Origin: an uncultured Cellvibrio sp.
GTDB lineage: Bacteria; Pseudomonadota; Gammaproteobacteria; Pseudomonadales; Cellvibrionaceae
Length of the DNA: 7,487 nucleotides
Assembly: GCA_946886255.1 (NCBI GenBank)
Contig: CAMPIG010000233.1
Span: forward strand, 1-7,487
Direction: 5' to 3'
Under the pieces are notes generated by a model that searched no databases, had not been told where the DNA came from, and was given only the letters and a program-made list of their open reading frames with translations. Shown piece by piece: positions 1-6,395 of the stretch. A program made the translations under genes and the position numbers. Numbering within the stretch: position 1 is the stretch's first letter; each line of letters begins with the position of its first letter.

Positions 1-303
1 CCGCAACATTTCATCCAGCACCAGGTGAGGAAAATGCAGGGTTTGCAACGCCTGGGTCATCAGTACTGTATCAAAACTTTTATCGGAAAAATTGCCCAAT
101 CCGCGATCCAGGTTTTGTTCGACAACATTTAACCCTTTATCGATACACAAATTAATTTGTTCCGGGTCTATCTCTAATCCGTAGCCTTCCACTTGTTTGT
201 TGTCGATCAAAAATTTCAGCAGTGTGCCGTCGCCGCAACCCAGATCGAGAATCCGGCTGCCCTGCGTGATCCAGTGTTGAATTTCATTAAGATCTATACG
301 CAT
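1..303 (-). CDS. metW: Methionine biosynthesis protein MetW, N-terminal half (partial)
   Basis: This is a class I SAM-dependent methyltransferase-fold protein that accompanies MetX in many proteobacteria and is linked to methionine synthesis; its exact biochemical role is less settled than that of MetX. The visible 101 residues hold the SAM-binding motif I LDLGCGDGTLL (residues 19-29), the acidic end of the second strand in GLEID (42-46), and the DTVLMTQALQTL stretch (78-89), all typical of MetW. MetW proteins are usually near 200 residues, so about half is present and the C-terminus lies beyond the left edge. The ATG at 301-303 is preceded by GGAG (minus strand, plus positions 310-313) six bases upstream. 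That site overlaps the end of metX, and only three bases separate the metX stop from this start, so the two are almost certainly co-transcribed and probably translationally coupled. Confidence 0.93.
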   Translation of the reverse strand, partial: MRIDLNEIQHWITQGSRILDLGCGDGTLLKFLIDNKQVEGYGLEIDPEQINLCIDKGLNVVEQNLDRGLGNFSDKSFDTVLMTQALQTLHFPHLVLDEMLR

Positions 304-306
304 AAC

Positions 307-1452
307 TTACTCCGTAGCAATCCCGGCGAGGTAACGGGCGAACACTTGCTGATAACGCGGGTTGGGTAACAGGAAGGCATCGTGACCGAAGTTGGATTCG
401 ATGTCGGCATAGGTCACCGCTTTGCGTGCGCCCATCAATGCATTCACAATTTCACGCGAACGCTCCGGTGCAAAACGCCAATCGGTGCTGAACGACACTA
501 CCAGAAACTTTGCACGCGCGTGCCTGAAAGCAGCAACCGGATCATCGTCATACTCGCGCGCGAGGTCAAAATAATCCAGCGCCTTGGTAATCAGCAAATA
601 ACTGTTCGCATCGAAATTATTCGCAAACGTGTCACCCTGATAACGCAGGTAACTTTCAATCTGGAATTCCACCGGCTCATCAGTGCCGCGCTCAAAACTG
701 CCCTTGCGTAAATCGCGGCCGAATTTTTCGCCCATGGCGTAATCCGACAGATAAGTAATGTGGCCGATCATGCGCGCGACCGCCAGGCCATTGCGCGGCA
801 AGGTGTTCTGTTCGAGGTAGCGACCTTCACAAAAATTCGGGTCGCTCATGATCGCCTGGCGCGCGGTTTCATTGAATGCAATATTCTGGGCCGTGAGCTT
901 CATCGCGGACGCAATTACCACGCAATGACGCACCCGCTCCGGATACTCCAGAGCCCAACGCATCACCTGCATCCCGCCCAGACTGCCGCCGATAATCGCC
1001 GCCCAGGTATCAATGCCGAGTTTATCGGCCAGACAGGCCTGGCTCGCCACCCAATCGCGCACGCGCAACTTGGGGAAATCCGGCCCCCAGGGTTTATTGG
1101 TTGCCGGGTTAATACTGGTGGGGCCGGTCGAGCCGTGACAGCCACCAATATTATTCAATGCAACCACAAAAAATTTGTTGGTATCGATAGGTTTGCCAGG
1201 GCCAATATACGCATCCCACCAGCCGGGTTTACGGTCTTCCGGTGTGTGGTAACCCGCCGCATGATGATGGCCCGACAGCGCATGACAAATCAGTACTGCG
1301 TTGGATTTGCTGGCATTGAGTTGACCGTAGGTTTCATAGATAAGTTGATAATTATCCAGCGTCTTGCCGCAGGCCAGCAGCAAGGGTTCATTGAATTGAA
1401 TGGTCTGAGGCGTAACCAGACCCACTGAATCAGCGGGTAGCGTTATTGGCAT
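307..1452 (-). CDS. metX: Homoserine O-acyltransferase MetX (acetyl- or succinyl-)
   Basis: This cytoplasmic alpha/beta-hydrolase-fold enzyme acylates the hydroxyl of L-homoserine, the committing step to methionine. The 381-residue length is normal for the family. The nucleophile elbow GGSLGG places the catalytic serine at residue 157. The aspartate is D324 in FSTDW and the histidine is H357 in FGHDAF, completing the triad. The early strand with [12 protein letters not shown] (residues 56-67) and the [12 protein letters not shown] segment (100-111) are also diagnostic. The ATG at 1450-1452 was chosen because homology-like sequence begins right after it; the frame stays open for 29 more codons to a TTG, but that part is proline/arginine-rich and overlaps a structured leader. 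The ribosome site is weak (GAG about nine bases upstream). MetX enzymes of Pseudomonas-type bacteria with a metW neighbour often use succinyl-CoA, so the acyl donor is uncertain. metW follows after three bases. Confidence 0.96.
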   Translation of the reverse strand: MPITLPADSVGLVTPQTIQFNEPLLLACGKTLDNYQLIYETYGQLNASKSNAVLICHALSGHHHAAGYHTPEDRKPGWWDAYIGPGKPIDTNKFFVVALNNIGGCHGSTGPTSINPATNKPWGPDFPKLRVRDWVASQACLADKLGIDTWAAIIGGSLGGMQVMRWALEYPERVRHCVVIASAMKLTAQNIAFNETARQAIMSDPNFCEGRYLEQNTLPRNGLAVARMIGHITYLSDYAMGEKFGRDLRKGSFERGTDEPVEFQIESYLRYQGDTFANNFDANSYLLITKALDYFDLAREYDDDPVAAFRHARAKFLVVSFSTDWRFAPERSREIVNALMGARKAVTYADIESNFGHDAFLLPNPRYQQVFARYLAGIATE

Positions 1453-1576
1453 GATGATCTCGTATCTCGGCAGCACACAATGAACATCGCCGTGTGGCGA
1501 CAAAGGCGCAAGTCTACGGTCGCCACTCGGTGGCTGCAAGGGAGTTGTGCACCCTGCTCATCAGGGTGCGGATAGG
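1453..1576 (-). promoter_or_regulatory. Structured leader/intergenic region upstream of metX
   Basis: This 124-base gap between the dynamin-like gene and metX contains four short segments that pair in alternative ways. In minus-strand RNA order, A (plus 1534-1530, GCCAC) pairs with the start of B (1526-1519, GTGGCGAC). C (1501-1494, GTCGCCAC) pairs in part with D (1491-1487, GGCGA). B and C are also perfectly complementary over 8 bases, so A:B plus C:D excludes B:C. A possible sigma70-like pair, TTGCAG (1539-1534) and TAGACT (1516-1511) with 17-base spacing, matches the consensus at 3/6 and 4/6 and is weak. A 15-codon frame runs from ATG 1561-1559 to TAG 1516-1514, without a ribosome site and without methionine codons beyond the start. 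I do not recognise a known SAM or SAH riboswitch core here. Confidence 0.35.
1549..1569 (-). terminator. Perfect 8-bp hairpin just after the dynamin-like gene (no U-tract)
   Basis: GCACCCTG and CAGGGTGC form a perfect 8-bp stem around a 5-base loop, beginning seven bases past the stop codon of the upstream gene. The position suits a 3'-end stabiliser or weak terminator, but on the minus strand the stem is followed by ACAACTCCC instead of a run of T, so it is not a standard intrinsic terminator. It could equally be part of the metX leader or allow read-through into metX. Confidence 0.35.
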
Positions 1577-3592
1577 TCAGGAAGAGCGCGAAGCTTGCCG
1601 CGCTTCACTGAGGGAGACAATGGTCGCACCGGCATCCACCGCGGGTTTCGCCTCCAGGGCATCATCCAGTGGCGACTTCATGACTTCACGATAAAGCGGC
1701 TCCAACTGGGTCAGCGCCGCCTGCATTTGGTAAATATTGGTTTGCAGACTTTCCACTTTTTCCGCGTGGGTATTGCGCTGGTTTTGCATTTGCGTGAGGC
1801 GCAGCATGTGCTGTTCAACCAGCTGTTTCTGGTATTCGTTATTATGGAAGAGCGGTGAAAGTGCTTCCTGCAACCAGTGCTCAATCGCGCGATTGATATC
1901 TTTGAAGGTATTGCGCACCTCTTGCACCAGCGTGTTGATAAAGCGGCTGATAAGGGTGCTTTTGCTGGTCAGCAGGCTGTTAAGCGAGAGCCGGAAATCG
2001 TCCGCGCGGGTGTGCAGCTGGCGCAGTTGACGGCGCTCCTTGTGCATGCGAAACAGATGGCGGTTAAGCAATTCGCTGTTGGTTTGATTGTGCTCCGGGC
2101 GCTCGTAAATAGAGGTTAATACTTTGTTGGCCCGCTCGATCTCGCGTTCCAGATGACGAATATTGCTATCCACCGCATCAAAAAATTCACCGATGGCACG
2201 GGCTAGACCGAGCGTTGTCCAGCTCTGGGCCAGCTTGTGATGTGCTTCCTGAACCTGCATTTCCAGCTGGCTGGCGCTGACAGGACTTAACAGCGCCGCA
2301 CGCTGATTTTCCAGCAGGCGCTGACTGGTGCGTAGCGAAAGTGCCTGTTTGTGGTATTGGTGATGGGTCTGGCGGATGGTGTCGCGCAGTTGCTGCAACG
2401 TATCAACCACATCAGGGTTAGCAGCAGATCGCAGCACGATCACTTCCGCCTCACATTCCTTCAACCGCCGGGCCAGGCTGTTGCGCGTGTTGATGATCAT
2501 GCTGTAGCTGTCACCAATAAGCCGGTGCCCCACAATTTGCTGCTGGCTGCGCACCACACATTCAGCCAGCATCCGCTCCAGCACCGGGAAATTGCTCCGT
2601 TGCAATTGCGCTGCATTGCGTCCGACCTTGGCCAGCAGCCCGTGCTTGGCAGACAGGGTCAGCACATGTTCCGGCGATAACTCAAGCTGGCGCGCCGTCA
2701 GCTGGCGTAGTTGTTCAATCTGGCTGTCCACTTCCTGAGAGCCGGACAAGTCGTCCCACAAACTGTCGATCTTGTTGAGTAATGCCAATACCGCCGTGCA
2801 ATGGTCGTCGCGCAGGATCTGGATATGCTCGCGCCAGATGGTCATATCACTGGCAGTAACGCCCGCATCAGCAGCCAAGAGGAACAGAATTGCCTGCGCT
2901 TCCGGCAAGGTTTTGAGGGTCAACTCAGGTTCATTGCCCAGTGCGTTCAAACCGGGTGTGTCTACAATCCTGAGCCCCTGCCGCAACAACGGGTGATCAA
3001 GGTTTATCAGTGCATGACGCCAGCAAGGTACAGCGACCATACCATTCGCGTCACGCTCGCCCAATTCATCGGTAGAAAAACCAAGCCGGGCAGCTTCCGC
3101 CGGCGTTACCAGCTTATTGGCCGACACTTGATTAATGGCGGTGCGCGTCTGCACCGGATCTTGCGGATCAAAATGAATCGCCACCCAGTTTTGGGGAATG
3201 CGTTTAAAACTTTGCAGGCTGGTGTTGGTACGACGGGTTTCGATAGGCAGCAAGCGCACGCAGTTGCGATGCTTCTGGTTGGGCTCCCAATAGATCTCGG
3301 TGGGGCACATGGTGGTGCGGCCCGGCTGGGATGGCAGCAGACGGCGGCCGCCCTCGGTGTACAGCAAGGCATTGATCAATTCGGTCTTGCCGCGGGAGAA
3401 CTCACCGACACAGGCAATGGTAAAGGAGTCGCCGCGCAGCAACTCACGCGCGCGTTTGAGGGTCTTGTGCACTTCGGCACTGACCATGTTGTGGCTCTGG
3501 CCCCACTTTTCAAAGCGTTGCAGGCGATCATCCAACTGGTGCTTCCAGCGGTTGTAGTTGGTCATTTGACGGTGAAGCGCTTTAACATCCAT
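1577..3592 (-). CDS. Dynamin-family (bacterial dynamin-like) GTPase
   Basis: This is a 671-residue large GTPase of the dynamin superfamily, whose members bind and remodel membranes by GTP-driven assembly. The G domain shows a P-loop GEFSRGKT (residues 63-70), a likely switch threonine in RTTMCPTE (92-99), G3 DTPG (211-214), G4 NKID (273-276) and a G5-like SAK (314-316). The roughly 115 residues between G2 and G3 are longer than in small GTPases. Residues from about 350 onward are predicted by eye to be mostly helical, rich in Q, L, R and E with heptad-like runs (about 375-455 and 585-635), consistent with a stalk. No signal peptide or clear transmembrane span is visible, so any membrane contact would be peripheral. 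The start ATG at 3590-3592 has AAAGG about 11 bases upstream, a loose ribosome site. The gene stands alone between yggU and metX; its substrate membrane and cellular role cannot be read from the sequence. Confidence 0.88.
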   Translation of the reverse strand: MDVKALHRQMTNYNRWKHQLDDRLQRFEKWGQSHNMVSAEVHKTLKRARELLRGDSFTIACVGEFSRGKTELINALLYTEGGRRLLPSQPGRTTMCPTEIYWEPNQKHRNCVRLLPIETRRTNTSLQSFKRIPQNWVAIHFDPQDPVQTRTAINQVSANKLVTPAEAARLGFSTDELGERDANGMVAVPCWRHALINLDHPLLRQGLRIVDTPGLNALGNEPELTLKTLPEAQAILFLLAADAGVTASDMTIWREHIQILRDDHCTAVLALLNKIDSLWDDLSGSQEVDSQIEQLRQLTARQLELSPEHVLTLSAKHGLLAKVGRNAAQLQRSNFPVLERMLAECVVRSQQQIVGHRLIGDSYSMIINTRNSLARRLKECEAEVIVLRSAANPDVVDTLQQLRDTIRQTHHQYHKQALSLRTSQRLLENQRAALLSPVSASQLEMQVQEAHHKLAQSWTTLGLARAIGEFFDAVDSNIRHLEREIERANKVLTSIYERPEHNQTNSELLNRHLFRMHKERRQLRQLHTRADDFRLSLNSLLTSKSTLISRFINTLVQEVRNTFKDINRAIEHWLQEALSPLFHNNEYQKQLVEQHMLRLTQMQNQRNTHAEKVESLQTNIYQMQAALTQLEPLYREVMKSPLDDALEAKPAVDAGATIVSLSEARQASRSS

Positions 3593-3734
3593 GGGAGCCG
3601 ACCTTTATTTTTTGTCTATCTTGCTTGTTGATAATGCTGACCTTGGGGCTTAGCCGACACCGCTTTCGTCTATTACCACACTGATCATTTTTTGACACTA
3701 GATTAAAGCCGAAAAGCTGACACCTGAATAGCCC

Positions 3735-3764
3735 TAAATAGTCCTGCCCTGACCCAGTGGTCAA
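3735..3764 (-). promoter_or_regulatory. Possible sigma70 promoter for the dynamin-like gene
   Basis: On the minus strand TTGACC (3764-3759, five of six matches to the -35 consensus) is followed after 18 bases by TATTTA (3740-3735, three of six to the -10 consensus). The -35 overlaps an inverted repeat TGACC-N4-GGTCA (3750-3763) that could bind a dimeric regulator. It would give a leader of about 130 bases before the ATG at 3592. The -10 is poor, so this is a candidate only. Confidence 0.3.
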
Positions 3765-3782
3765 ACCTGCAGGATCAAAGGC

Positions 3783-3800
3783 GCGTGAACAGCGTGAACA
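3783..3800. repeat. Tandem direct repeat, two perfect 9-base units
   Basis: GCGTGAACA occurs twice head-to-tail with no gap (3783-3791 and 3792-3800). It lies between the candidate terminator after yggU and the candidate promoter of the dynamin-like gene. It may be a regulator site, a slippage product or chance. Confidence 0.5.
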
Positions 3801-3837
3801 AATAAAAAAGCCGGATCAAGGAATGAGTATTTCCGAC
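3801..3837 (-). terminator. Candidate intrinsic terminator overlapping the end of yggU
   Basis: On the minus strand GTCGGA (3837-3832) can pair with TCCGGC (3815-3810), six pairs including one G-U, followed at once by TTTTTTATT (3809-3801). The 16-base loop holds the yggU stop codon. The stem is short and the loop wide, but the T-run and position after the last gene of the yggS operon support a terminator. Confidence 0.5.
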
Positions 3838-4112
3838 GGCAGCTGGCGAGGAGAACGAATCAGCAGGGTTTTCTGACGGCCCAGTTCACCCTGCACAATG
3901 GTGATATCCGAGCGCGGGACATTGAACAATTTACTCAACCACTTCATCAGATGCTCGTTAGCTTTGCCATCCACTGGCGGTGCCGTGATGCGTAATTTAA
4001 GGCGATCGCCATGCAAACCGACAATCTCGTCGTGAGCTGCCTTGGGCTGCAGTTGGCAGCGGAGAATCAGATCGTCCCCCTGCCACCGGTAGTGAGTTGC
4101 CGACGCGGACAC
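3816..4112 (-). CDS. yggU: YggU family protein (DUF167)
   Basis: This small 98-residue cytoplasmic protein belongs to the DUF167/YggU family, widely conserved and of unknown biochemical function. The family core is clear: QPKAAHDEIVGLHGDRLKLRI begins at residue 22 (cut here at the common block), followed by APPVDGKANEHL (44-55) and GRQKTLLI (78-85). The start is a GTG (plus 4110-4112), five bases after the yggT stop; an AAGG overlapping that stop is the only ribosome-site-like sequence and lies unusually close, so translation is probably coupled to yggT. No in-frame ATG is available. Length is normal for the family. In many gammaproteobacteria it sits directly after yggT, as here, and it appears to be the last gene of the yggS-proC-yggT-yggU unit. 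Confidence 0.9.
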   Translation of the reverse strand: MSASATHYRWQGDDLILRCQLQPKAAHDEIVGLHGDRLKLRITAPPVDGKANEHLMKWLSKLFNVPRSDITIVQGELGRQKTLLIRSPRQLPSEILIP

Positions 4113-4117
4113 CGACC

Positions 4118-4708
4118 TTAAAGCCCAAGCACCAGACCCGACGGCATATTCACCGAACCGGCGATAGCAGCGATCAGATAACGGTTGATCACGTGCAGAA
4201 TCATGAAAGCCACAATAGGTGACAGATCAATCACCCCCAACGGCGGAATAATCTTGCGTAGCGGCGCCATAGCCGGTTCGATCACCTGGCGCACCAGCAC
4301 CAGCGCCGGATTCTGGCTGAAAGGCGCGATCCAACTGGCAATAATCACAATAATCAGGCCCCAGAAATAGATGCTGGAGAAGGTCGCCAGCACCCCCACA
4401 AACGACCAAGCGATCAAATTAAGCACGCCGATAAAACCATAGCCAGCCACAAAAAAGATGATCTGGATCACCAGTGCCTGTAGCAGCAAGCCCAATACCA
4501 GCGAGGCGAAATCAATACCGTAGAAACCGGGAATCACCTTGCGTAAAGGCAAGAGCAACGGATTGGTGGCTTTAGCGATAGTTTGGGAGATAGGGTTATA
4601 GAAATCAGCGCGAACCAGCTGAAACAAGAAACGCAACAACACTAACAACAGATACAGCGATCCAATAGTGCGGATCACATAGATGGCAATTTCAGCCAGG
4701 ACGGACAT
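4118..4708 (-). CDS. yggT: YggT family integral membrane protein, two YGGT repeats
   Basis: This 196-residue inner-membrane protein is built from two copies of the YGGT domain. Each copy has hydrophobic helices flanking a conserved loop: YNPISQTIAKATNPLLLPLR (residues 37-56) with KVIPGFYGIDFASL, and SQNPALVLVRQVIEPAMAPL (131-150) with RKIIPPLGVIDLSP. Hydrophobic spans are visible near 5-32, 66-88, 92-127 and 160-185. The molecular role is not established; YggT homologues have been linked to osmotic tolerance and, in Gram-positive and plastid relatives, to membrane/division processes. The ATG at 4706-4708 was preferred over an upstream in-frame codon because GAGGAG lies five bases ahead of it and the membrane protein begins there; the longer frame would run into proC. 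It follows proC by 40 bases and precedes yggU by five. Confidence 0.93.
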   Translation of the reverse strand: MSVLAEIAIYVIRTIGSLYLLLVLLRFLFQLVRADFYNPISQTIAKATNPLLLPLRKVIPGFYGIDFASLVLGLLLQALVIQIIFFVAGYGFIGVLNLIAWSFVGVLATFSSIYFWGLIIVIIASWIAPFSQNPALVLVRQVIEPAMAPLRKIIPPLGVIDLSPIVAFMILHVINRYLIAAIAGSVNMPSGLVLGL

Positions 4709-4713
4709 AGCGA

Positions 4714-4719
4714 CTCCTC
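4714..4719 (-). promoter_or_regulatory. Ribosome binding site GAGGAG that fixes the yggT start
   Basis: GAGGAG on the minus strand sits five bases before the ATG at 4708. It excludes the longer reading frame that would begin inside proC. Confidence 0.75.
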
Positions 4720-4748
4720 GTTGATCAATAAACAGGTATATACGGGAA

Positions 4749-5570
4749 TTATCGCCCGAGTTGTTCAGACAGCTCCAGCGAACGATCAGCACAAGCCTTC
4801 ATCGCCCGGCTGACCATCGTGCGGATACCATCCGCTTCAAACGACTTGATCGCCTGCTCCGTGGTGCCTTTCGGGGACGTAACCCGGCGGCGCAATTCGG
4901 CAACATCGACATCGCTGCTTTTGGCTAACAGGGCAGCGCCCAAAGCGGTTTGCAAGGTCAGTTCAGTGGCGCACTCGCGCGCCAACCCCAAATCGACCGC
5001 TGCGTCGATCATGGACTCCATCACCAGAAAAAAATACGCCGGCCCGGAACCCGAGACGGCAGTTACCGCATTGAGCAAGGTCTCATCATCCAGCCATTGC
5101 ACCACACCCACGGCGCCCAGAATTTGACTGGCGGTTTGGCGTTGTTCAGTAGAGGTATTGGCGTTGGCGAAAAGACCGGCCGCACCGGTTTGTACCTGCG
5201 ACGGTGTATTGGGCATGGAGCGCACGATGGCCTGATCCGCACCCAGCCATTCGCCCATGCTATGAGTGGTAATACCAGCCGCCACCGAAATGATCAGGGG
5301 TTTATGGCCAAGAGCCGGTTGTAAATCCAGCGCGACGGTTTTAAGCATCTGTGGTTTGACCGCCAGCACCACGACATCAGCCGCCTGAGCCAAGGCGCGG
5401 TTGTCAGTGCTCGTGGCAATACCGAATTGTGTGCTGACACTATCCAGTGTTTCCTGGCGAGTGGCGCTGGCGCTGATGAGATCAACGGGATAGCCCTCCG
5501 CTATCAGCCCACCGATGATGGCGCGCGCCATGTTGCCCGCGCCGATAAATGTAAGCCTTGTGTTATTCAC
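4749..5570 (-). CDS. proC: Pyrroline-5-carboxylate reductase ProC
   Basis: ProC reduces 1-pyrroline-5-carboxylate to L-proline with NAD(P)H, the last step of proline synthesis, in the cytoplasm. From a GTG start the protein has 273 residues, the usual family length. The N-terminal Rossmann motif FIGAGNMA is at residues 8-15, AVKPQ at 70-74, the SMPNTPSQVQTGA block at 118-130, GSGPAYFF at 174-181, and the C-terminal P5CR signature RRRVTSPKGTTEQA at 227-240. The GTG (plus 5568-5570) was chosen because AGGA lies seven bases before it and the Rossmann strand starts a few residues later; a TTG seven codons upstream has no ribosome site. It follows yggS by 27 bases and precedes yggT by 40, matching the conserved yggS-proC-yggT arrangement. 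Confidence 0.96.
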   Translation of the reverse strand: MNNTRLTFIGAGNMARAIIGGLIAEGYPVDLISASATRQETLDSVSTQFGIATSTDNRALAQAADVVVLAVKPQMLKTVALDLQPALGHKPLIISVAAGITTHSMGEWLGADQAIVRSMPNTPSQVQTGAAGLFANANTSTEQRQTASQILGAVGVVQWLDDETLLNAVTAVSGSGPAYFFLVMESMIDAAVDLGLARECATELTLQTALGAALLAKSSDVDVAELRRRVTSPKGTTEQAIKSFEADGIRTMVSRAMKACADRSLELSEQLGR

Positions 5571-5577
5571 AAAATCA

Positions 5578-5581
5578 TCCT
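5578..5581 (-). promoter_or_regulatory. Ribosome binding site AGGA supporting the GTG start of proC
   Basis: AGGA on the minus strand is seven bases before GTG 5570-5568. It would be internal to the coding sequence if the upstream TTG at 5591 were used, so it argues for the GTG. Confidence 0.6.
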
Positions 5582-5597
5582 GTCGCAACAAAAATAG

Positions 5598-6293
5598 TTA
5601 ATCCTTGGGAGCACGCGCGCCGAAGATATCCGTGCCGACGCGCACAAGGGTTGAGCCGCTGGCGATGGCCGCCTCCAGGTCACCGGACATCCCCATGGAC
5701 AGGGTATCGAGTGGCAAACCGGCCTGCTGCAAGGATTCCATGGCATCGCGTAAGCGGGTGAACGTCGCGCGCTGGCGGCGGGGATCATCGCAGGGTGCCG
5801 GGATGCTCATCAAGCCGCGCAGCTGCAGATTGGGTAACTCAGCGACCTGTTTGGCCAGCATCGGCAGCTCCGCAAGACTCACGCCAGCCTTCGTCTCTTC
5901 ATCATCAATATTCACTTGCACACAGACCTGCAGTGCTGGCAGTGTAGAGGGCCGTTGCGCGCTCAGGCGCTGCGCGGTCTTGAGCCGGTCTATACTGTGA
6001 ACCCAGTCAAAATTTTCGGCAATGGCGCGGGTTTTGTTGGACTGAATGGGGCCGATAAAATGCCATTCAATGTCCGGCAAGTGGGCGAGAGCCTGTTTTT
6101 TTTCCAGCGCTTCTTGCAGATAGTTTTCACCAAACCGGCGCTGCCCCCATTGCCAGGCGCGCTCAACGGCCGCTGCCGGTTGGGTTTTACTCACGGCGAG
6201 CAGGTGAATATCAGCGGCAGCGCGGCTGGATTCCTGCGCAGCTCGTTGAATGCGCGCCATGACTTTGGCGAGATTGTCGTCTATCTTGTGCAT
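5598..6293 (-). CDS. yggS: YggS/PROSC family pyridoxal-phosphate homeostasis protein
   Basis: This 231-residue cytoplasmic protein has the alanine-racemase-like TIM-barrel fold that binds PLP without known catalysis and controls vitamin B6 and amino-acid balance. The PLP-binding lysine is K36 in LLAVSKTQP. Other family blocks are RRFGENYLQE (52-61), WHFIGPIQSNKTR (77-89), VNIDDEETKAG (128-137), LRGLMSIPAP (158-167), SMGMSGDLEAAI (199-210) and STLVRVG (214-220), the last ones lining the phosphate site. Length is typical. The ATG at 6291-6293 has only a weak GGA just upstream. It is the first gene of the leftward yggS-proC-yggT-yggU unit and is divergent from pilT, with 102 bases between them. 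Nothing is truncated or missing. Confidence 0.95.
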   Translation of the reverse strand: MHKIDDNLAKVMARIQRAAQESSRAAADIHLLAVSKTQPAAAVERAWQWGQRRFGENYLQEALEKKQALAHLPDIEWHFIGPIQSNKTRAIAENFDWVHSIDRLKTAQRLSAQRPSTLPALQVCVQVNIDDEETKAGVSLAELPMLAKQVAELPNLQLRGLMSIPAPCDDPRRQRATFTRLRDAMESLQQAGLPLDTLSMGMSGDLEAAIASGSTLVRVGTDIFGARAPKD

Positions 6294-6310
6294 ATCCAGT
6301 ATGAGAGTGT

Positions 6311-6354
6311 GCCGCCTGTTGATCGACCACCGGAGCCTGTGCTCCCTGTGCGGC
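6311..6354. promoter_or_regulatory. Nested inverted repeat in the yggS-pilT divergent gap
   Basis: An outer pair GCCGC (6311-6315) and GCGGC (6350-6354) encloses a hairpin GGAGC-CTGT-GCTCC (6332-6345). The pentamer CCTGT occurs three times (6315, 6336, 6345). In a leftward transcript this would fold in the yggS 5' leader; it could also be a protein site between the divergent genes. Short arms leave room for chance. Confidence 0.35.
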
Positions 6355-6362
6355 TGAGATAA

Positions 6363-6390
6363 AAAATAATTGATTGAATTAAGGTAGCAA
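6363..6390 (-). promoter_or_regulatory. Possible sigma70 promoter for the yggS operon
   Basis: On the minus strand TTGCTA (6390-6385, four of six) and TATTTT (6368-6363, four of six) are 16 bases apart, in the A+T-rich part of the divergent gap. Transcription would begin near 6356 and give a leader of about 60 bases containing the nested hairpin. The -35 overlaps the region just upstream of the pilT start. I see no equally good promoter for pilT on the plus strand. Confidence 0.35.
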
Positions 6391-6395
6391 GCAGT

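Noticed and set aside
760..1428. 222-codon open frame on the plus strand
   Set aside because: Antisense to metX, whose catalytic motifs are intact in the other frame; the translated product shows no family features.
1453..1539. N-terminal extension of MetX by 29 codons
   Set aside because: It needs a TTG start, is unlike the family N-terminus, and covers the hairpin region; the ATG at 1452 gives the normal length.
1453..1576. Known SAM-I, SAM-II or SAH riboswitch upstream of metX
   Set aside because: I looked for the conserved core sequences of these classes by eye and did not find them.
2801..3631. 276-codon open frame on the plus strand
   Set aside because: It is fully antisense to the G domain of the dynamin-like gene, has no recognisable motif and no ribosome site, and is explained by codon bias of the real gene.
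3681..3695. TTGACA on the plus strand as a promoter
   Set aside because: No -10 element at the right distance and no plus-strand gene follows for 2.7 kb.
3582..3764. 60-codon minus-strand frame in the gap before the dynamin-like gene
   Set aside because: It overlaps the GTPase start in another frame, covers the probable promoter, and has no motif or ribosome site.
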